A DNA stretch of 64,000 bases from Promerops cafer (lineage: Eukaryota > Chordata > Aves > Passeriformes > Nectariniidae), in assembly GCA_013398275.1 (NCBI GenBank), contig VZSE01002916.1, positions 47,485 through 111,484 on the forward strand, read 5' to 3'. The notes under the pieces were generated by a model. The model made no database searches. It worked only from the letters and a program-made list of their open reading frames with translations, and was not told the origin of the DNA. The translations under genes and the position numbers were made by a program. Below are positions 23,533-36,200 of this stretch, piece after piece. Each line of letters starts with the position of its first letter. The first letter of the stretch is position 1.

Positions 23533-25058
23533 TCAGTCCTTGGGTAGAGGAATCCCCACTGCTGTGTGCTTGCTGAGGTTCCTGGCCTCCTCCACCTGCA
23601 GAGGGCTGCAGTAATCCTGCAGGAAGATGGATGCCAGGTTACTGAGGCGCGTGTTGGCTGAGAGCGAGAAGCGGAGCATGCACTCCACCACGGGCAGCGC
23701 AGTGGTCTGTGCGCGTGACCGCGGCGTCGTCAGGAACATCAGCGTGGTCACGGCCGACACCACGGTCTCCTCGTTGGAGCTGGACAGGCAGTTGATGATG
23801 GGCTCCACCCCGTTGGCCTCCAGGATGTACTCTTTGTTTGTTTTATCTAAGCACAGGTTGCAAAGACCACCTGGAACAGCAAGAGAAAAGGGTCTGAGGT
23901 GATGCAAATTCACTGCTCATCCTGTTTCTGACATCCAGATCTTCTGTATGGATGGAAAATTCTTAACAGTTCCCTAGGCCATGTGTTTTTGATTCTTTCC
24001 AACAAATTTCCACCAGCGCACTCCTCCTCCTGCATGTCATTAGAGGGCACTGTTAATGCTGCACTTAACTGCTTCCATAGAATGATTCCAAGAATGCTCA
24101 CTCATCCCTAGTGGAAGAGCCAGCAGTTTATTGCAGGTGCTACAGAAAGCCAGAGAATGGAGGTAACAGTTAGTAGCCAAGAAGCACAGAATGTTTGAAA
24201 CTTGAAACTTTGAGATGCAGCTACAAACCTTGAAAATCAAATACATTTAGTATCATCTCACAGAACCACTCACAGCATCTGGCCCCTTAGCTTATGTTCA
24301 GACCGTGAAAAAATCGCAGTAAGGCAGTTCCTCAAAAGATTTATTTAAAAATGTTAACTAAGCATTCTAGAAGACCAGTTGCCAACAGCAGAATGGTTAC
24401 ATGGATCTGTACAATGTATCTGGCAAAATCCATGTATTAATGACTGCTTCCCTACAGGTGAGTTTTCAGTAAAAAGTTAATCAGGTAGTGTTTAGGAAAA
24501 AAAAAAAACCCAAATCCTTTCTAGGTAGTGTCTTCATCTCTAAGGATATGAAGGGTCATGCCTGCCTCTGACTCCTCTCCCATTCCGCATTAAACGAGGC
24601 TTTATCAGCACAGTGTGGGTTTGTTTCTGGAGCCCTGCGTGAATTTGGGGCAGATTAATGACTAAACCGAGCGCGGGGCCCGGTGTCCCCTGCCCAAGCG
24701 ACAGCTGAGGGTGCTCGGGGCAGCCCTTACCCATGGCAAACTCCACGAGGGTCTCGTTGTCCTCGGTGAGCATATCGAGGAACAGGTCCAGCACCTGGAG
24801 CTGCCGGAGATACTCGTAGTTACTAGGATCGTAGGCGAAGTTGGCCAAGTTCGCCAGCACCTGCTCCTTGGCCTCTGCAAGGGAAAAGGGTCGGCTATGT
24901 GAGGAAACGCTCGACATGGTGAGGGCGACAGAGCAGCGGCGTTTGTTACCTGTGCTGTCCGTCACCTGGAACTCGGTGACGAGCGCCTGCAGGTACTCAA
25001 GCCGACCCAGTTCCATCAGGGGACACCGCACCGGGCTGCCCGTTCCCCCGGGCAGCAT
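23533..25058 (-). CDS. ARMC7: Armadillo repeat-containing protein 7
   Basis: Three exons on the minus strand: 25058-24950, 24874-24731 and 23870-23533. They join with phases 1/1 to give 196 residues (human 198). The sequence follows human ARMC7 closely: GRLEYLQALVTEFQ near the start, KEQVLANLANFAYDPSNYEY and LDLFLDMLTEDNETLVEFA in exon 2, and INCLSSSNEETVVSAVTTLM and a CMLRFSLSA helix in exon 3. The tail is GIPLPKD. It is an all-helical armadillo fold, presumably a protein-binding scaffold; I know of no established enzymatic role. The start is uncertain. In-frame ATGs occur at 25184 (strong context, inside a YY1-like site), 25058 and 25016. I use 25058 because it gives a length close to human. 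ATTAAA at 23468-23463 or AATAAA at 22851-22846 on the minus strand may be its poly(A) signal. Confidence 0.93.
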
Positions 25059-25099
25059 CGGCTCAGGGAACGGGTGTACCGGAGCAGCCGCCTCCGCCT

Positions 25100-25197
25100 G
25101 GCGGGAAAATCCCGCCCGCCGCCATTTTGTAGGCGGGACAGGGCGGCACCATCTCCCCTCAGACGGGGAGGGAGCGGCCGCCATTTTGTGGGCGGGA
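25100..25197 (-). promoter_or_regulatory. ARMC7 promoter: paired E2F-like site and two YY1-like repeats
   Basis: GGCGGGA-AAA-TCCCGCC at 25100-25116 is an inverted pair of E2F-type half-sites. A 21-bp near-identical direct repeat (25118-25138 and 25177-25197) contains GCCGCCATTTTGT. Read on the gene strand this gives AAAATGGCGGC, the classic YY1 site, followed by a GC box. The elements lie immediately upstream of the chosen ARMC7 start in a CpG-rich region. The assignment to factors is by motif only. Confidence 0.65.
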
Positions 25198-26173
25198 GGC
25201 GGTCTTTTCCTCTCGGGGGGGAGGCGGCTGCTCTTTGTTTCTCGCTCTCTCAATATAGTCTATATAATTGTATATTTGATATGTAAATATTTTAAAATAT
25301 ATAAAAATAAACGAGCCTGTGTCGAGGTATTTGACTATCTCATTATATGGCAAAGCTTTGCTGTTTAAACGCTTTGTTCTGCAAAGCAGCTAACCTTCCC
25401 CCACTGATTACTTAAAGAATTTTCACCTCTGTGTATGTTTCGCTCTTCCATCCCAATGCTGCTGTCCACAAGGTGGTGCTGCTCCTGGATCAGTTCCAGT
25501 TTTTATAAAGGGATTGCAATTCGTGAAGCTGAGGGAGAAAAGGTAAAACCAGGGCACGATACGTGCACAGTGAGGTAAATTATCTGGGAAAAAATGATAC
25601 AAAGCCAGGGAGTGAATTAAAAGAGCAGCAGGTGATTCCCCCTTGGTTGTACCATGGCTTGGCCACAGAGCAGAGCAATTCCCTCATCTTGAACTAACAC
25701 AGCTCAGTGAAATCACCGCAATTTTACGTGCTGCAAGAGGGTTCAATTATGGTTCATGTCGTGTAAATATACTAAGCAAAGGTTAATAAAGATCATAAAC
25801 TGTGGGAGTGGACTCTGTAGAAATTTGTACTGCTTTTATTGAAGCAGTTACATGCATGGCTGTTCTTCTGTCGATAAGGCAAGGAACAGGCCGTGAGAAC
25901 ATGTTGTCTTTTGTGTTATCTCAAATACAATTGATTTTCATATCAAGCAAATGGACTGATCCACATGGCATCAGTGACAAGAGTGGTGGGCTGATAACCC
26001 ACACAGCTGAGGGCACTAAAATATCTGCCCATGACTACATTAAATAGAAGGATGAGCAAAGAAGCTTCTCTGAATGCAGTAATGCTAAATATTTACCATT
26101 TTAATGGTGTGGGAAGACACAGAACATGAAAGGGAAGATATTTATTTCTACCTGGTATAAAAGTTTAAGCTAG

Positions 26174-26202
26174 GCTAAGAGCTAGCAACTTCAGCTCTTA
26201 GC
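26174..26202. other. Perfect 10-bp inverted repeat (hairpin)
   Basis: GCTAAGAGCT at 26174-26183 and AGCTCTTAGC at 26193-26202 are exact reverse complements separated by 9 nt. There is no poly-T tract or gene nearby to suggest a terminator or a small RNA. Function unknown; it may be chance. Confidence 0.6.
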
Positions 26203-29200
26203 ATGATTATCAACTGAAGTTGGTATGTATTTATGTACATGTCTAAATAGATAGGTGTATTTTTATCTGCATATTTGAGTATATCTATCTGAAAATGATC
26301 AGCAAAGGTGCTACAAACTATGTCTATATTAGAATGTTTTGCTACTGTAGTAAGAAATCTCTTCTAATGTGTGCCTTTGTAAGTGGTAAGTGTTGATATA
26401 CTTTAAAGCTTCATCTGTCATTAAATAGAAGGTGAATGAGTAATGTGGGAAAGCAGGAGCAGAGATAGCAAACACAGGGAGCTAGTCCATACAAACAGAG
26501 TGCTACTGGGATTGACTAATAAGGGGGGGAAACTGTTTAAAAAGGAAAAAATGCAATTACTTCTGTTTGTAAGAGCTGTATTTACCCACCCAATATTGGC
26601 CGTATAGTTTAATGGTCTGAGTGCTCCAAGCACTTACTGTTTGCCAGAGCAGTTCCTAGAGCAGGGGCTGGTCTAGCCAGGGTAGTCACAGCTCCAGGGG
26701 CTATTCTGGTGATTTCCATAGCACACTGAAGCCAGAATTCAGGAAATTTTAATTTCTAGTAGTTCTTTCTTTTCTTATAGCTACTAGCTATGTCTGCTAG
26801 CCAAGCTCTTAAATTAAGTCATTTTGCACTTCAGGGTGTCTTAGACTGTGTAAGATTGCTGTAACCTTTATTTGGGGTTTATTGCTATTAAATATAAATA
26901 AATAATATTAATATTAACCTTTCCCAGATATTACCCTGGCAGAGAATCTTAGGCTTTTAAGGATCACGATCTTGCAATATTTCAGTGTGAATTTCCCAGT
27001 GAATGTTTCATTTCAGTGAGGAAAGGTGCTTCTTGCCAAAATACGTATCTTGCGATGGTCAGAATGTCTTCAATGATAAGGAGAGCAGGGGAGGGGCAAG
27101 AGGGGACGTGGGGAGCAAGAACATTTAATTGTGGTCACTTTTTGTGGCTCTGCTGTTTTTCAGAGATTTGTAACCTGGCTGAGTTATTACTGTTTGTCCC
27201 AAATTAAAGCCAGGGTTATTTTACTGTCTGCAGATGTTAAAGAAACTGCTTCAGTGGGGCTGCAGTTGCCTTGTGTAAAGGGCTGCCCTTAAACTGAGAG
27301 GAACTTTTATCTCTTTCTTTTCCTTCTGGTCCCCAAGATTCCTAAGGACTGAGTGTTGCTGCACCTGTAGGATCCCTATGAGGGGGAATATTTATTATTC
27401 TGTAGCATGCTCAGGTCCCTCCTGTTATCCTTTGCCAAGCTCCTGCTCAAGGCAGCTTGGAGTTCAGGCTGGAAACACACATGGGAGAGGAGACCCGTGG
27501 AAAGGAGATGAGGGTGGTTGTTTTCTCTGTTATGGGAACTCAGATGTCTTACTCACCTGTGGAAACACAGCATAAAATGCTACTTCTTGTCTGCTGAGGA
27601 TTGCTTCAAACCTGTGGGATGTGGATTACATTTAAAGGGTCTGTGGAAAGTAACCAGGGGAGACAACCCTGTTTTCATGCTTGAGTTCTATTAGAAAGGT
27701 TTCAGTCAGCAATTTGAGGAATGTTAAAATAACAGGTGTGTGAATTGGTTGTTTTTCTTCTCAGGAACCTCTCTCTGTGCCTGCGAATAAGTTCCAGTGA
27801 GCCCAGTGACGAGTCTGGGAGTATCAAAAAGCACTTCTGAAAAGCACTCTTCTTGCCTTCCATCCTAAATTATCTTGCACTACTGTGCACAATCAAGAAA
27901 TGATCAAAACAGGTATCTTTGCCTTGGTGTAGGAGGAGCTGATCTGTGTCAGCTTCAGTTGGTGAAGATTTTTTGGTTTTGCCCTTTCATAAAAAAGGTA
28001 CATTTCCTTTTTTATGAAGCAGCCAGGGCAAAAGCATTCAGGTGGATCAATTGGCTCCATGCAGGAGATGCCTTCCATTGCTCCTTCACCTAACCTTTGT
28101 TTCCTGTGAGAAATTTTGGTGGATTGTAGCTTACATCATATCTTGCCTGTTTTGCCCAGGACATTTGTAGCAATGGGAGGATCTGGAGCCACATAACCTC
28201 ATATTTCCGTAAGAAAACAGAAAGGGAATGTAGAAAGGTGAACAGAATTTAAAATTTAAGAATTACACATAGAGAAAATGGCAATCTCTTCAGCTGCTTA
28301 GCTGTTTATTTGCAATAGCTAGAAGAAATTTGTGACTTAATCCCTTTTTATTGCTTTTTTTGTGAGAGAGAAAGCTCCCTCATTTTCCTAGGAATGTACA
28401 GCAGTCTCTTTTGGTAAGTTGAGAAGCACCAGTCCCTGTTTACTTCATAGTTATGGACCATGTAAGCATTACATAAGTTAATAAACACATGTGATGAGAG
28501 ATTAGGTATGTGTATCTCCCCCTAATAATTTAATTTAAGTATAGGTTTGATCAGAAAATGCAAATCCTCCTGGGTCTGTAATCCCAGGGCAGTATTGGAG
28601 AAGATACTGAGCTGTGGGAGCAGGAACCCTTCTGAAGGGCCGATGCCCGTTCTGTGTAAAAGCCACGTGTGAAGCCATCGTAGTCTCTGAAGACTTTAGA
28701 GTCAGTTTTCCAGTGGTTTCATCCAGAGTGGGGTTTTTTAAATTGTTTTTTTGTTTTGTCTGGGGAGCTCTAATGAAAGCTGTGGGTTTCTCACTAGGAT
28801 TCTGATAGGACAGTTCTCCAGATAAGCACAGCTGCTGAGTTTGATATAACAGTTCTTAGACAGGCACTGCAGTTCCATTGGAATCTGTTACTTCTTCCAT
28901 TTCACTCCCATTTTGTGCTTCCATCTTTTTGATTGTTCTGATGCGTTGGGTTATCTTTATCCGCGTGCTTCACGAGCTGTTATCTGCATCTGTCGGATCA
29001 GGGATGATACCGAATATGATCAGTTTGCATCCTGAGCTGATGCTGAGGCTGCTGCAGCCATTATCTGAGCAGTGACAAGCCTAAATCCTGGGAATGTGGC
29101 AGAGAAAGCCACTTACAGTCCAGGCTGTATGGATAGAAGGTCAGCAACACTGGCTTTTGTCAGTATGCTTTCCCCTCAGATTTCTTTGTAAGTTTTGCTT

Positions 29201-30064
29201 GTGCTTATAAGAAATATAAGTTATGTTTGTACAAAGTTCTCTATAATGAGAATGCTGGTGTAATTAGGTTCAAAAGTCTAAGACTAAAGAGCTGATCTCT
29301 CAAAGAGGAACTACAGTTGCTTTGAATTTTGCCCTATGAAAAGGATGCATATCCTTATTCTTAGGTCTGATATCACCCTCCCTGCCCCAAATGGGTTCCA
29401 GTTAACTCTGAAGTGTGTTTACATGAGCCATGAATCCTCTTGTATGATATATTAAACAGCACTTGACATATCAGTAGTTATACGAAGCAGGCACTCCAAG
29501 GCTTGGTGGGTTGTTTTTTGGGGTTTTTTTTGAGGTTCTGGAGTTGAATTTTGAGGCTTTGAAACTGTCCTTGACATGAAGAACTCCTGTATATGCTTCA
29601 TAGGAGAAAATAGTTGATCTTACTAGAGATTTGTCTGAGTTCTACAACCCACGTGGCTGCTTTTGTATAATATTTAGAGATGTGGAAAATAATAGCACGC
29701 TTCCTGTGGAAAGTGTCTTGCCATCCCCAACATGGGAAGCAAACAGGAAGCCTGTGCACCAAAATTGCATATTCAGATGAGGCAACAATACTTCTTTGTG
29801 AAAAACTACCCATTAATATGTGCTATCCAGCACTTCCAACTGGAATGTGCTTGTGAAATTCCAGTGGCTTCTTAACCCAATTGAACTGTCCCAGCTTTTG
29901 TCTCCCAGTGCTGGGTCCCATGGCTGTTATCCCATGGTTTGCTTTAGGAGAGCTCAGATCTCTTTGTGCTTCATCTCCTTGGCTGGTGCTGGATTCTGGG
30001 CTGGGTCCATGGACTGGGTCACTGTCTTGGAGTCTGACAAGGCCCTATGGAGTGGAAGTGCAAA

Positions 30065-30150
30065 AGGAAGATGATGGAAGGAAAGGAAGGATGGAAAAGG
30101 AAGGAAGGAAAGATGATGGATGGAAAGGAAGGATGATGGAAAGCAGAAAG
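30065..30150. repeat. Purine-rich GGAA/GATG simple repeat
   Basis: Degenerate tandem of GGAAAGGAAGGATGG-like units on the plus strand, about 85 bp, just downstream of the SLC16A5 3' end. Confidence 0.75.
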
Positions 30151-30232
30151 GTTTTTTCTCATCTGCCATCAGTGTTGGGCCGTGTGTTGCTTTGTACAGA
30201 CCACTTCATGGTGTTGCTCTTTTTCTCCCTTC

Positions 30233-30238
30233 TTTATT
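30233..30238 (-). promoter_or_regulatory. Poly(A) signal abutting the SLC16A5 stop codon
   Basis: On the gene strand the stop TGA (30242-30240) is followed by one A and then AATAAA. If used, the 3'UTR would be only about 20-30 nt. No other AATAAA was seen on this strand before about 28.3 kb. Confidence 0.45.
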
Positions 30239-30239
30239 T

Positions 30240-33200
30240 TCATATGCTCGTGATGTACTCAACTGCTGGAGGGGATTGACTTCCAGCCTTTGGTTCTGTT
30301 GACGTTTCACTGTACTGATATCTGGAGGGATTGTCCAAACGTGCTTTGGAAGCCTGTCTCAATTTGTTTTTTTTTTCCACAGCACAGAAGCTGAGCCCCA
30401 TAAATAATGCAGCTGATATCAGGAAGAAGCTGGAGTTGTAGAAGACATAGTGGAAATCACTGGTTATGTCTACCAGGAGACCTGGAATAGAAGTCATAGC
30501 TTAGCCAAAGAGAAGAGGTGCACTAAAGGCATTAATTTACATGAATGTTAAACCTGAATCGTTCAGCAAACTGCCATATACAAAAGACAAGCATTCTCTG
30601 ATGAGTTAAGTTCTCTCCTCTTCTCTGGGTTCTAGTGGTTGTTTAGTTTTTTATTTGTAGTCACAAGTCAGGTGATACTTCTGTAGAAAGTATTTCTCAA
30701 TAAACAGAGAAATCAGGAAAGAAAGGAAATTGTAATTTTTCCCCAACCCGCTGCTTTATTTCATTTGCTCAGCAGAGGACCCTTGTGCCACTACCACTCA
30801 GTGGCTTTTGGAATGAGTGACCCTATTACATCCAAGGGCAGAAAATAGAACAACTAGATAGAGAAATAGCTCAGAAATTGACATAGTAAGGTCTCTAAAC
30901 TGAACATTTGTCTCTAATCCTGTGTAATGAGGGATAAGGAAATTCACAGCACAGCAAGATAATGAGTAACATTAAGTGACCTCAGTATAAACCATTTAGA
31001 AACGTGAGATATGAAGGGAGTAATTTAACACTAATATTAGAGATGGAAAAGTGATACTTAGGCCAAATACATGATGCCTTCCATAGGCTGCTTATCAATG
31101 TGGAAATACTGGAATAATGTTTATTTGCTTGTATTTTACAGTCAAGATTGGTGATGTTTCTTTTCATAGTGTACTTTTCTGTAGCAGAGTTTAGGACTAC
31201 AAACAGAAATGGAGCTGCTTTTACTGTGCTTTGTTTTGCCCATCTGCTGCTCCTGTCAGAGATGACCAAGAAGGGACCTTTTTTGCTCTTTGAGAAAAGT
31301 GACTGACATGCTAATGCCAGGGAGTACCATGAAATACACTGCATGTTACCATCACACTATTGAACCAGACATAATTTTCCTGCTGAGTGGCCACAATTCA
31401 TTGTCTGGAGAAGAGAACTAAAGTCTCCACTGAGGTTGCCATGCTCAGGATGACATTTATTGTTTGTTAGTCTTTTGAATTTACTGCTGTACTGCAGGAG
31501 CAGGTGTGTCTTGGACAGGTCACTTAGTGGCATTTGGAGTCGACTGTGAATAATTTATTGGACTGAGGGTCATAACTAGCTCCTTTCTTGTCTTCAGAGA
31601 AAAATGAATATGCTCCAGTACTTGGAAAGAAGACTGAACAGAAGCATTTACTATGGGGCTTTTGAATAATGTAGGACTGGTAATAATTTTGAACACAAAT
31701 AATTTGATTAATGGGATGTTCACAATTCCTTGAGACTTCATGGATAAGACAATGCAAACTGGCAAAATGGTGAAAAAGTTCATAGTAATTCCTGTCGGCT
31801 TCTTGCCACTGGAAAAAAGCTGTCATTGCTCCTATACATATCAGATCACTTACCAAGTGAGTAACTTTTTCAGTGTGCTCTTGATGCAGCTGTAGAAATT
31901 ACTTTCCAGCTGTCAGAAGGGGCTGATGATTCCTTTCCGACCCTACCTTTTATACTGCCCCCTTTGCATAACTCACCTACACCATGGGTCTGGAAACTCC
32001 CTGATTCCTCTCCTTAATGCTCCCAAACACCTCTCACCATTTTCCAAACCACCACCTGTCCCTCAGTCAGCTTTCATAGCCTCTCTCACCTGTGAGCGGG
32101 GGCCCAATGAGGAGGGTGATGCTCTCTAGGATGGTGAAGAGCCCTAGAGCACTGGAGAACCTGTCCATCTCTACCACATCCATCAGCACCTGGAAGGTGA
32201 GCGCCCCGACGCCACTCATGGCTATGCTGAGGATGACGCAGTAGAGGATGAGCACACTGAACTCAGCTGAAATGACACAGATGAAATTGCTGAGCCCGCA
32301 GAGGAGCACGGCCAGGCTGAACAGGTAGATGCGTCTTCCTGTGAAGACTCTGTGTCCTGAGAGCAGCCCTGTGAGAGGGCGGATGAAGATGTTGATGAAA
32401 CCGATGATGGAGATGAGGAGAGCTGCCTTGCGTTCCTCCACCCCATTGTGGATGGCATAAGGCACAAGGTAGACATGGGGTAAGGCAAACCCCATCATCA
32501 TCCAGGTTACTCCAATAGTGTAAATCTGGTAACCTTTGTTTTGACAGAAGATGTCAAAAGCCAGGTACTTCTGCAGCATCTGGAAGCATATTGTCCTTTC
32601 GGTGTGCTGCTGGAGTGTGGGGTGGTGAGGAGATGCTCCATTGGACAGCTGTGCTGCTTCTGCTCTGCTCCCTGCCTCCTCTTCGGGCTTTGCAGACTGT
32701 GGAAGTGACCCGGATGCCAGCTGAATGGGTCTCATGATGGCTCCACAAACACAGCAGTTCAGTAGTATTCCTCCAAAGATGAGGAAGGTGTTTCTCCAAC
32801 CCATCTCATCCAGCAAGTATTGAGACAGCAGCGGCCACACCGTGAAACCAAGGGAGACACCAGTGGAGGCCATGGCATTGGCCAGTGTTCGCCACCGTAC
32901 AAAGTAGTAGCCCAGCACAGTCACTCCTGCCTGGAAGCTGAAACATGATCCCAGACCTAAAGATGAGAATAAATGATCCTTCTTTGTTGTCTTAAAGGGT
33001 GAAAAGAGCCCAAATTCAGGGTGTACCCACAGATGACTTCATCTGCCATTGAAGCATTTTCTGACCTGCCAGGCCACACAGCCCCCAGGGATTGATTAAT
33101 ACTCAGAAACCCCATACCAGGGATGAAGAAGGATGTTGTGTGTAAATTAAACTATTTGTGTTCTTGGGTATAGTAAATATACTGATCTAAACTGACATTT

Positions 33201-36200
33201 TTCTGGGACACACTGTAATTTCTAAAGTTGTTATGGAATTTTTCATTAAAAACTTGGGTTTTATACCACATGCAACAAGCAGTGATGCTTTCCTGATGGT
33301 TTTGTCAGGGCTCAGGGAGTTGCTTGTTTTTCTTTCTATGCAGCGGCCACTGCTTAACTTGCAAGATCCAGCAGGAATGGTTCCAGAGTAAGGGATTAAT
33401 TTCTCTGTGTTATTAAAAACCTAGAGCTGAACGTCAGTTACATAGGAGAAATATTTGGAAAGGAAAAGTTCCCATCTGTTACTTCTGTTCAAAACCAACA
33501 GGGTCTTAGGATAAAAAAAGATGTCTCCATTCTCCCCCAGTTTGGGAGTGGCGAAATACAAGCCCAGGGAACCTGGGAAGGACATTATCCCAACACATTA
33601 TGTTCCAAGATTGGAAAAAACAACAAAACACCTTTCCTTCTTGAAAGACAAAAGGCTGAGAAGCTACCAATTAGAAACAACATCCCTTTTCTCCATTTTA
33701 CCCTCTGGCCACCTGTAGCTTTTTCCAGAGAGAAGCACTTCCCAGCGAGCTTGTGTGGGTGAGGTGTGTGCTAAAGGGGTGTGAAGGCCAAGTCTAGTGG
33801 CTGTAGGATTTCTGCTGTGCTGGGAGGCTGTTGAGTTCTCCTGTTCCATAGATGAGTGGAAAAATGTGGCCACTTAATCGGGGCTCTCCCATTTCCCATC
33901 TCCAGCACAGCAGCTGAGCTTCCCTGCTCTCTAGTACGTACCAGTGATGAGGCCAGCTGTGAGGTACAGCTGGCTGATGGACTTGCAGAAGGAGCTGGAC
34001 ACCATTCCCAGCCCACTGAGCAGCCCACCCAGCATCACCGCAAACCTGCAGCCAAACCGCTTCACCAGGATGCTGCAGAGGGGCCCTGGAAGTAGAGAAG
34101 GAAAAGGGAAGCAGTTAGGGAGGAAGGAAGTATTTTGTATCTGCTGGATTGCTGCAATTATCAAGTGATGTAGTCTAGAGACCCTGAGGGTTGTCCTGGC
34201 AGCTTAATGTGGTGGGGGAGACAGGAAGAGAAAATATATTCCTTGATCCTCCCAAGTGCTTGACCAGCTTGTTGGCTGAGGGGAAGTCCGTGATCTGCTG
34301 GGATTTTGACCATCAAGTAGGATGTGATGGATTTTCATTAAAACCTTTGGAAATGGACTTCTGGTGAATTCCATGAGATTGTGATAAATTACTTGTTTGT
34401 TAATGACATTCAACATCCTTCATTTTGGAGCAGGGAAAGATTAGTTCACACCTGCAGCCCACCAGTGGGAAGGTGCTTCTCTCTGCATGCTGTGGCAGAA
34501 GAGGATCTGAAGGTAAAGTTTCTTTTCCTGTTCCCTCGAGGATCCTCAAAGTTTTCCAGGTTTTATTAACTTTTTTCCCAATTCTGAACCCTTCAGGTTA
34601 TGGAAGCAAATACAAAATGACTGTAAACTGCAGAATTAGGAGTTAGTCAGTGTAGGGAATATAACCTATGACATATTTGTGACCTAAATCAATGTCTGGT
34701 TTGAAATAAAATCCACACAGTCAAGTGAACAGTGGAACATTATTAAAATTAGGAGTGCAGCTGTCTGTATTTTGATCTGCTTGGGAGATTTTCACCTCAG
34801 ACTTCACTGGCCTTTGAAAAAGTGTCCAGCAAATGTGACTGGGTTATTTTTCCTCCTGTTGAAGACATTAAGGATGGTACTGCTGTTTAACTAGCCCAAG
34901 AAGGCATACATTGAACACTACAAAATAATGAGATTGGCTCTAAAAACCACAAAGGTTTTTCATTATTAGTTCCTGGTTACATGTTGTCAGGGTTTCAAAT
35001 GTTATTTCTCACTTGCCTGGGGCTTTTGTGCATTCTTTTGCGAGAATAATACCAACAAAAGTGCTGCATTTGTATGCGTTAGTGCAGAGTGTTCTGTGTG
35101 CATGGATATCTGGGAGCAGGAACCTGTAAGGGCCTGAAATCCCCTTTTGGAGACAGATGGAGGACCCTAAGTCTCTCAGATTATCTTATAACAAAATAAT
35201 AGTTTATGGATTTTACCTAGGAACATAGCACCAATAATGGGATATGTTTGGCTGAGTTATGAGCTATTGTTTGCCCTGTGCCCTTCCCCATTTCCTTCCA
35301 TAGCTCTCCTGCATGGAACCTTCTCCCAGTACTGGCTGCTCTGAGAACAGGCTGCTCTGCCCATTTCCCATCCTCTTCCAATTTTTGCAACAAATAATTT
35401 TTTTCCCCTTCAATTCCTCTGAATTAAAAAGAAGAAAGGTGAAGAAAAGAGAGTGGCACCTTTAAGAGATACTGGTGACAGTAGCTTGCAATTTTGGGAA
35501 AGATTTAAGTGCTGAAATGATGGGTATAACTGGAGAACCTGAATCAAGTAAAGCCTGGCTCCCTCCAAAGGAGGTCAGAAGCTTCAGCAAAAGCCATATG
35601 TACTTGGCCTGAGAGGAAAGCTTTGATCTCTGTTTATTTTGTTGGTTTTTTTCCTTCTGGTTTATGTTAGTGCTGCCTCGTGCTACTGGGGGACAAGAAC
35701 AAGCCCTCCTGTGCTTTAACACCCTGCAATAGGAGACATAACTGGCAAGCAAAGTACAACTCTCTGGTTGTGCCCTAACAAATTGTATTGTGAATATCAA
35801 CGCAAGGCTGTTCTTTCCTTATCTAATTTATAATTTTTGGATCTATGCATTGGCTGTCTTTGTATTACCTTTTACTGTGGTTCTAGCCTCCTACACAACA
35901 ATTACTTCATTAAAGATGTTAGGATAATTGACATTCTTGTGGATACTGCCAGAGTTGTCCTTCCTGGACATGCTGTGACCAAGCTGCTTCTAAGACCATT
36001 TCCCAGAGCCAGCAGGTCCCAGTTGGATCCTTCCCACTAATCACAGAAGGGTCACAGGGGCTGGAAAGCAGGATGGGGAATGCCCAACAGCTTCCAAATT
36101 CCAAGCTCCAAGGATACTGCTCTATTTCTGCTGACTCTCAGATGTGATTCCTCCTCTTGTCGCTTCCCTCAACATCTCTTTCCATCTGCACCTTGATATT

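Larger units (their letters stand above)
25260..30232. other. AT-rich intergenic region between ARMC7 and SLC16A5
   Basis: About 5 kb with no recognisable coding exon on either strand. It includes a small perfect hairpin (26174-26202), AT-rich stretches around 25250-25310 and 26880-26920, and a purine-rich simple repeat near 30065-30150. If SLC16A5 uses a distal poly(A) site, part of the right end could be its 3'UTR. Confidence 0.5.
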
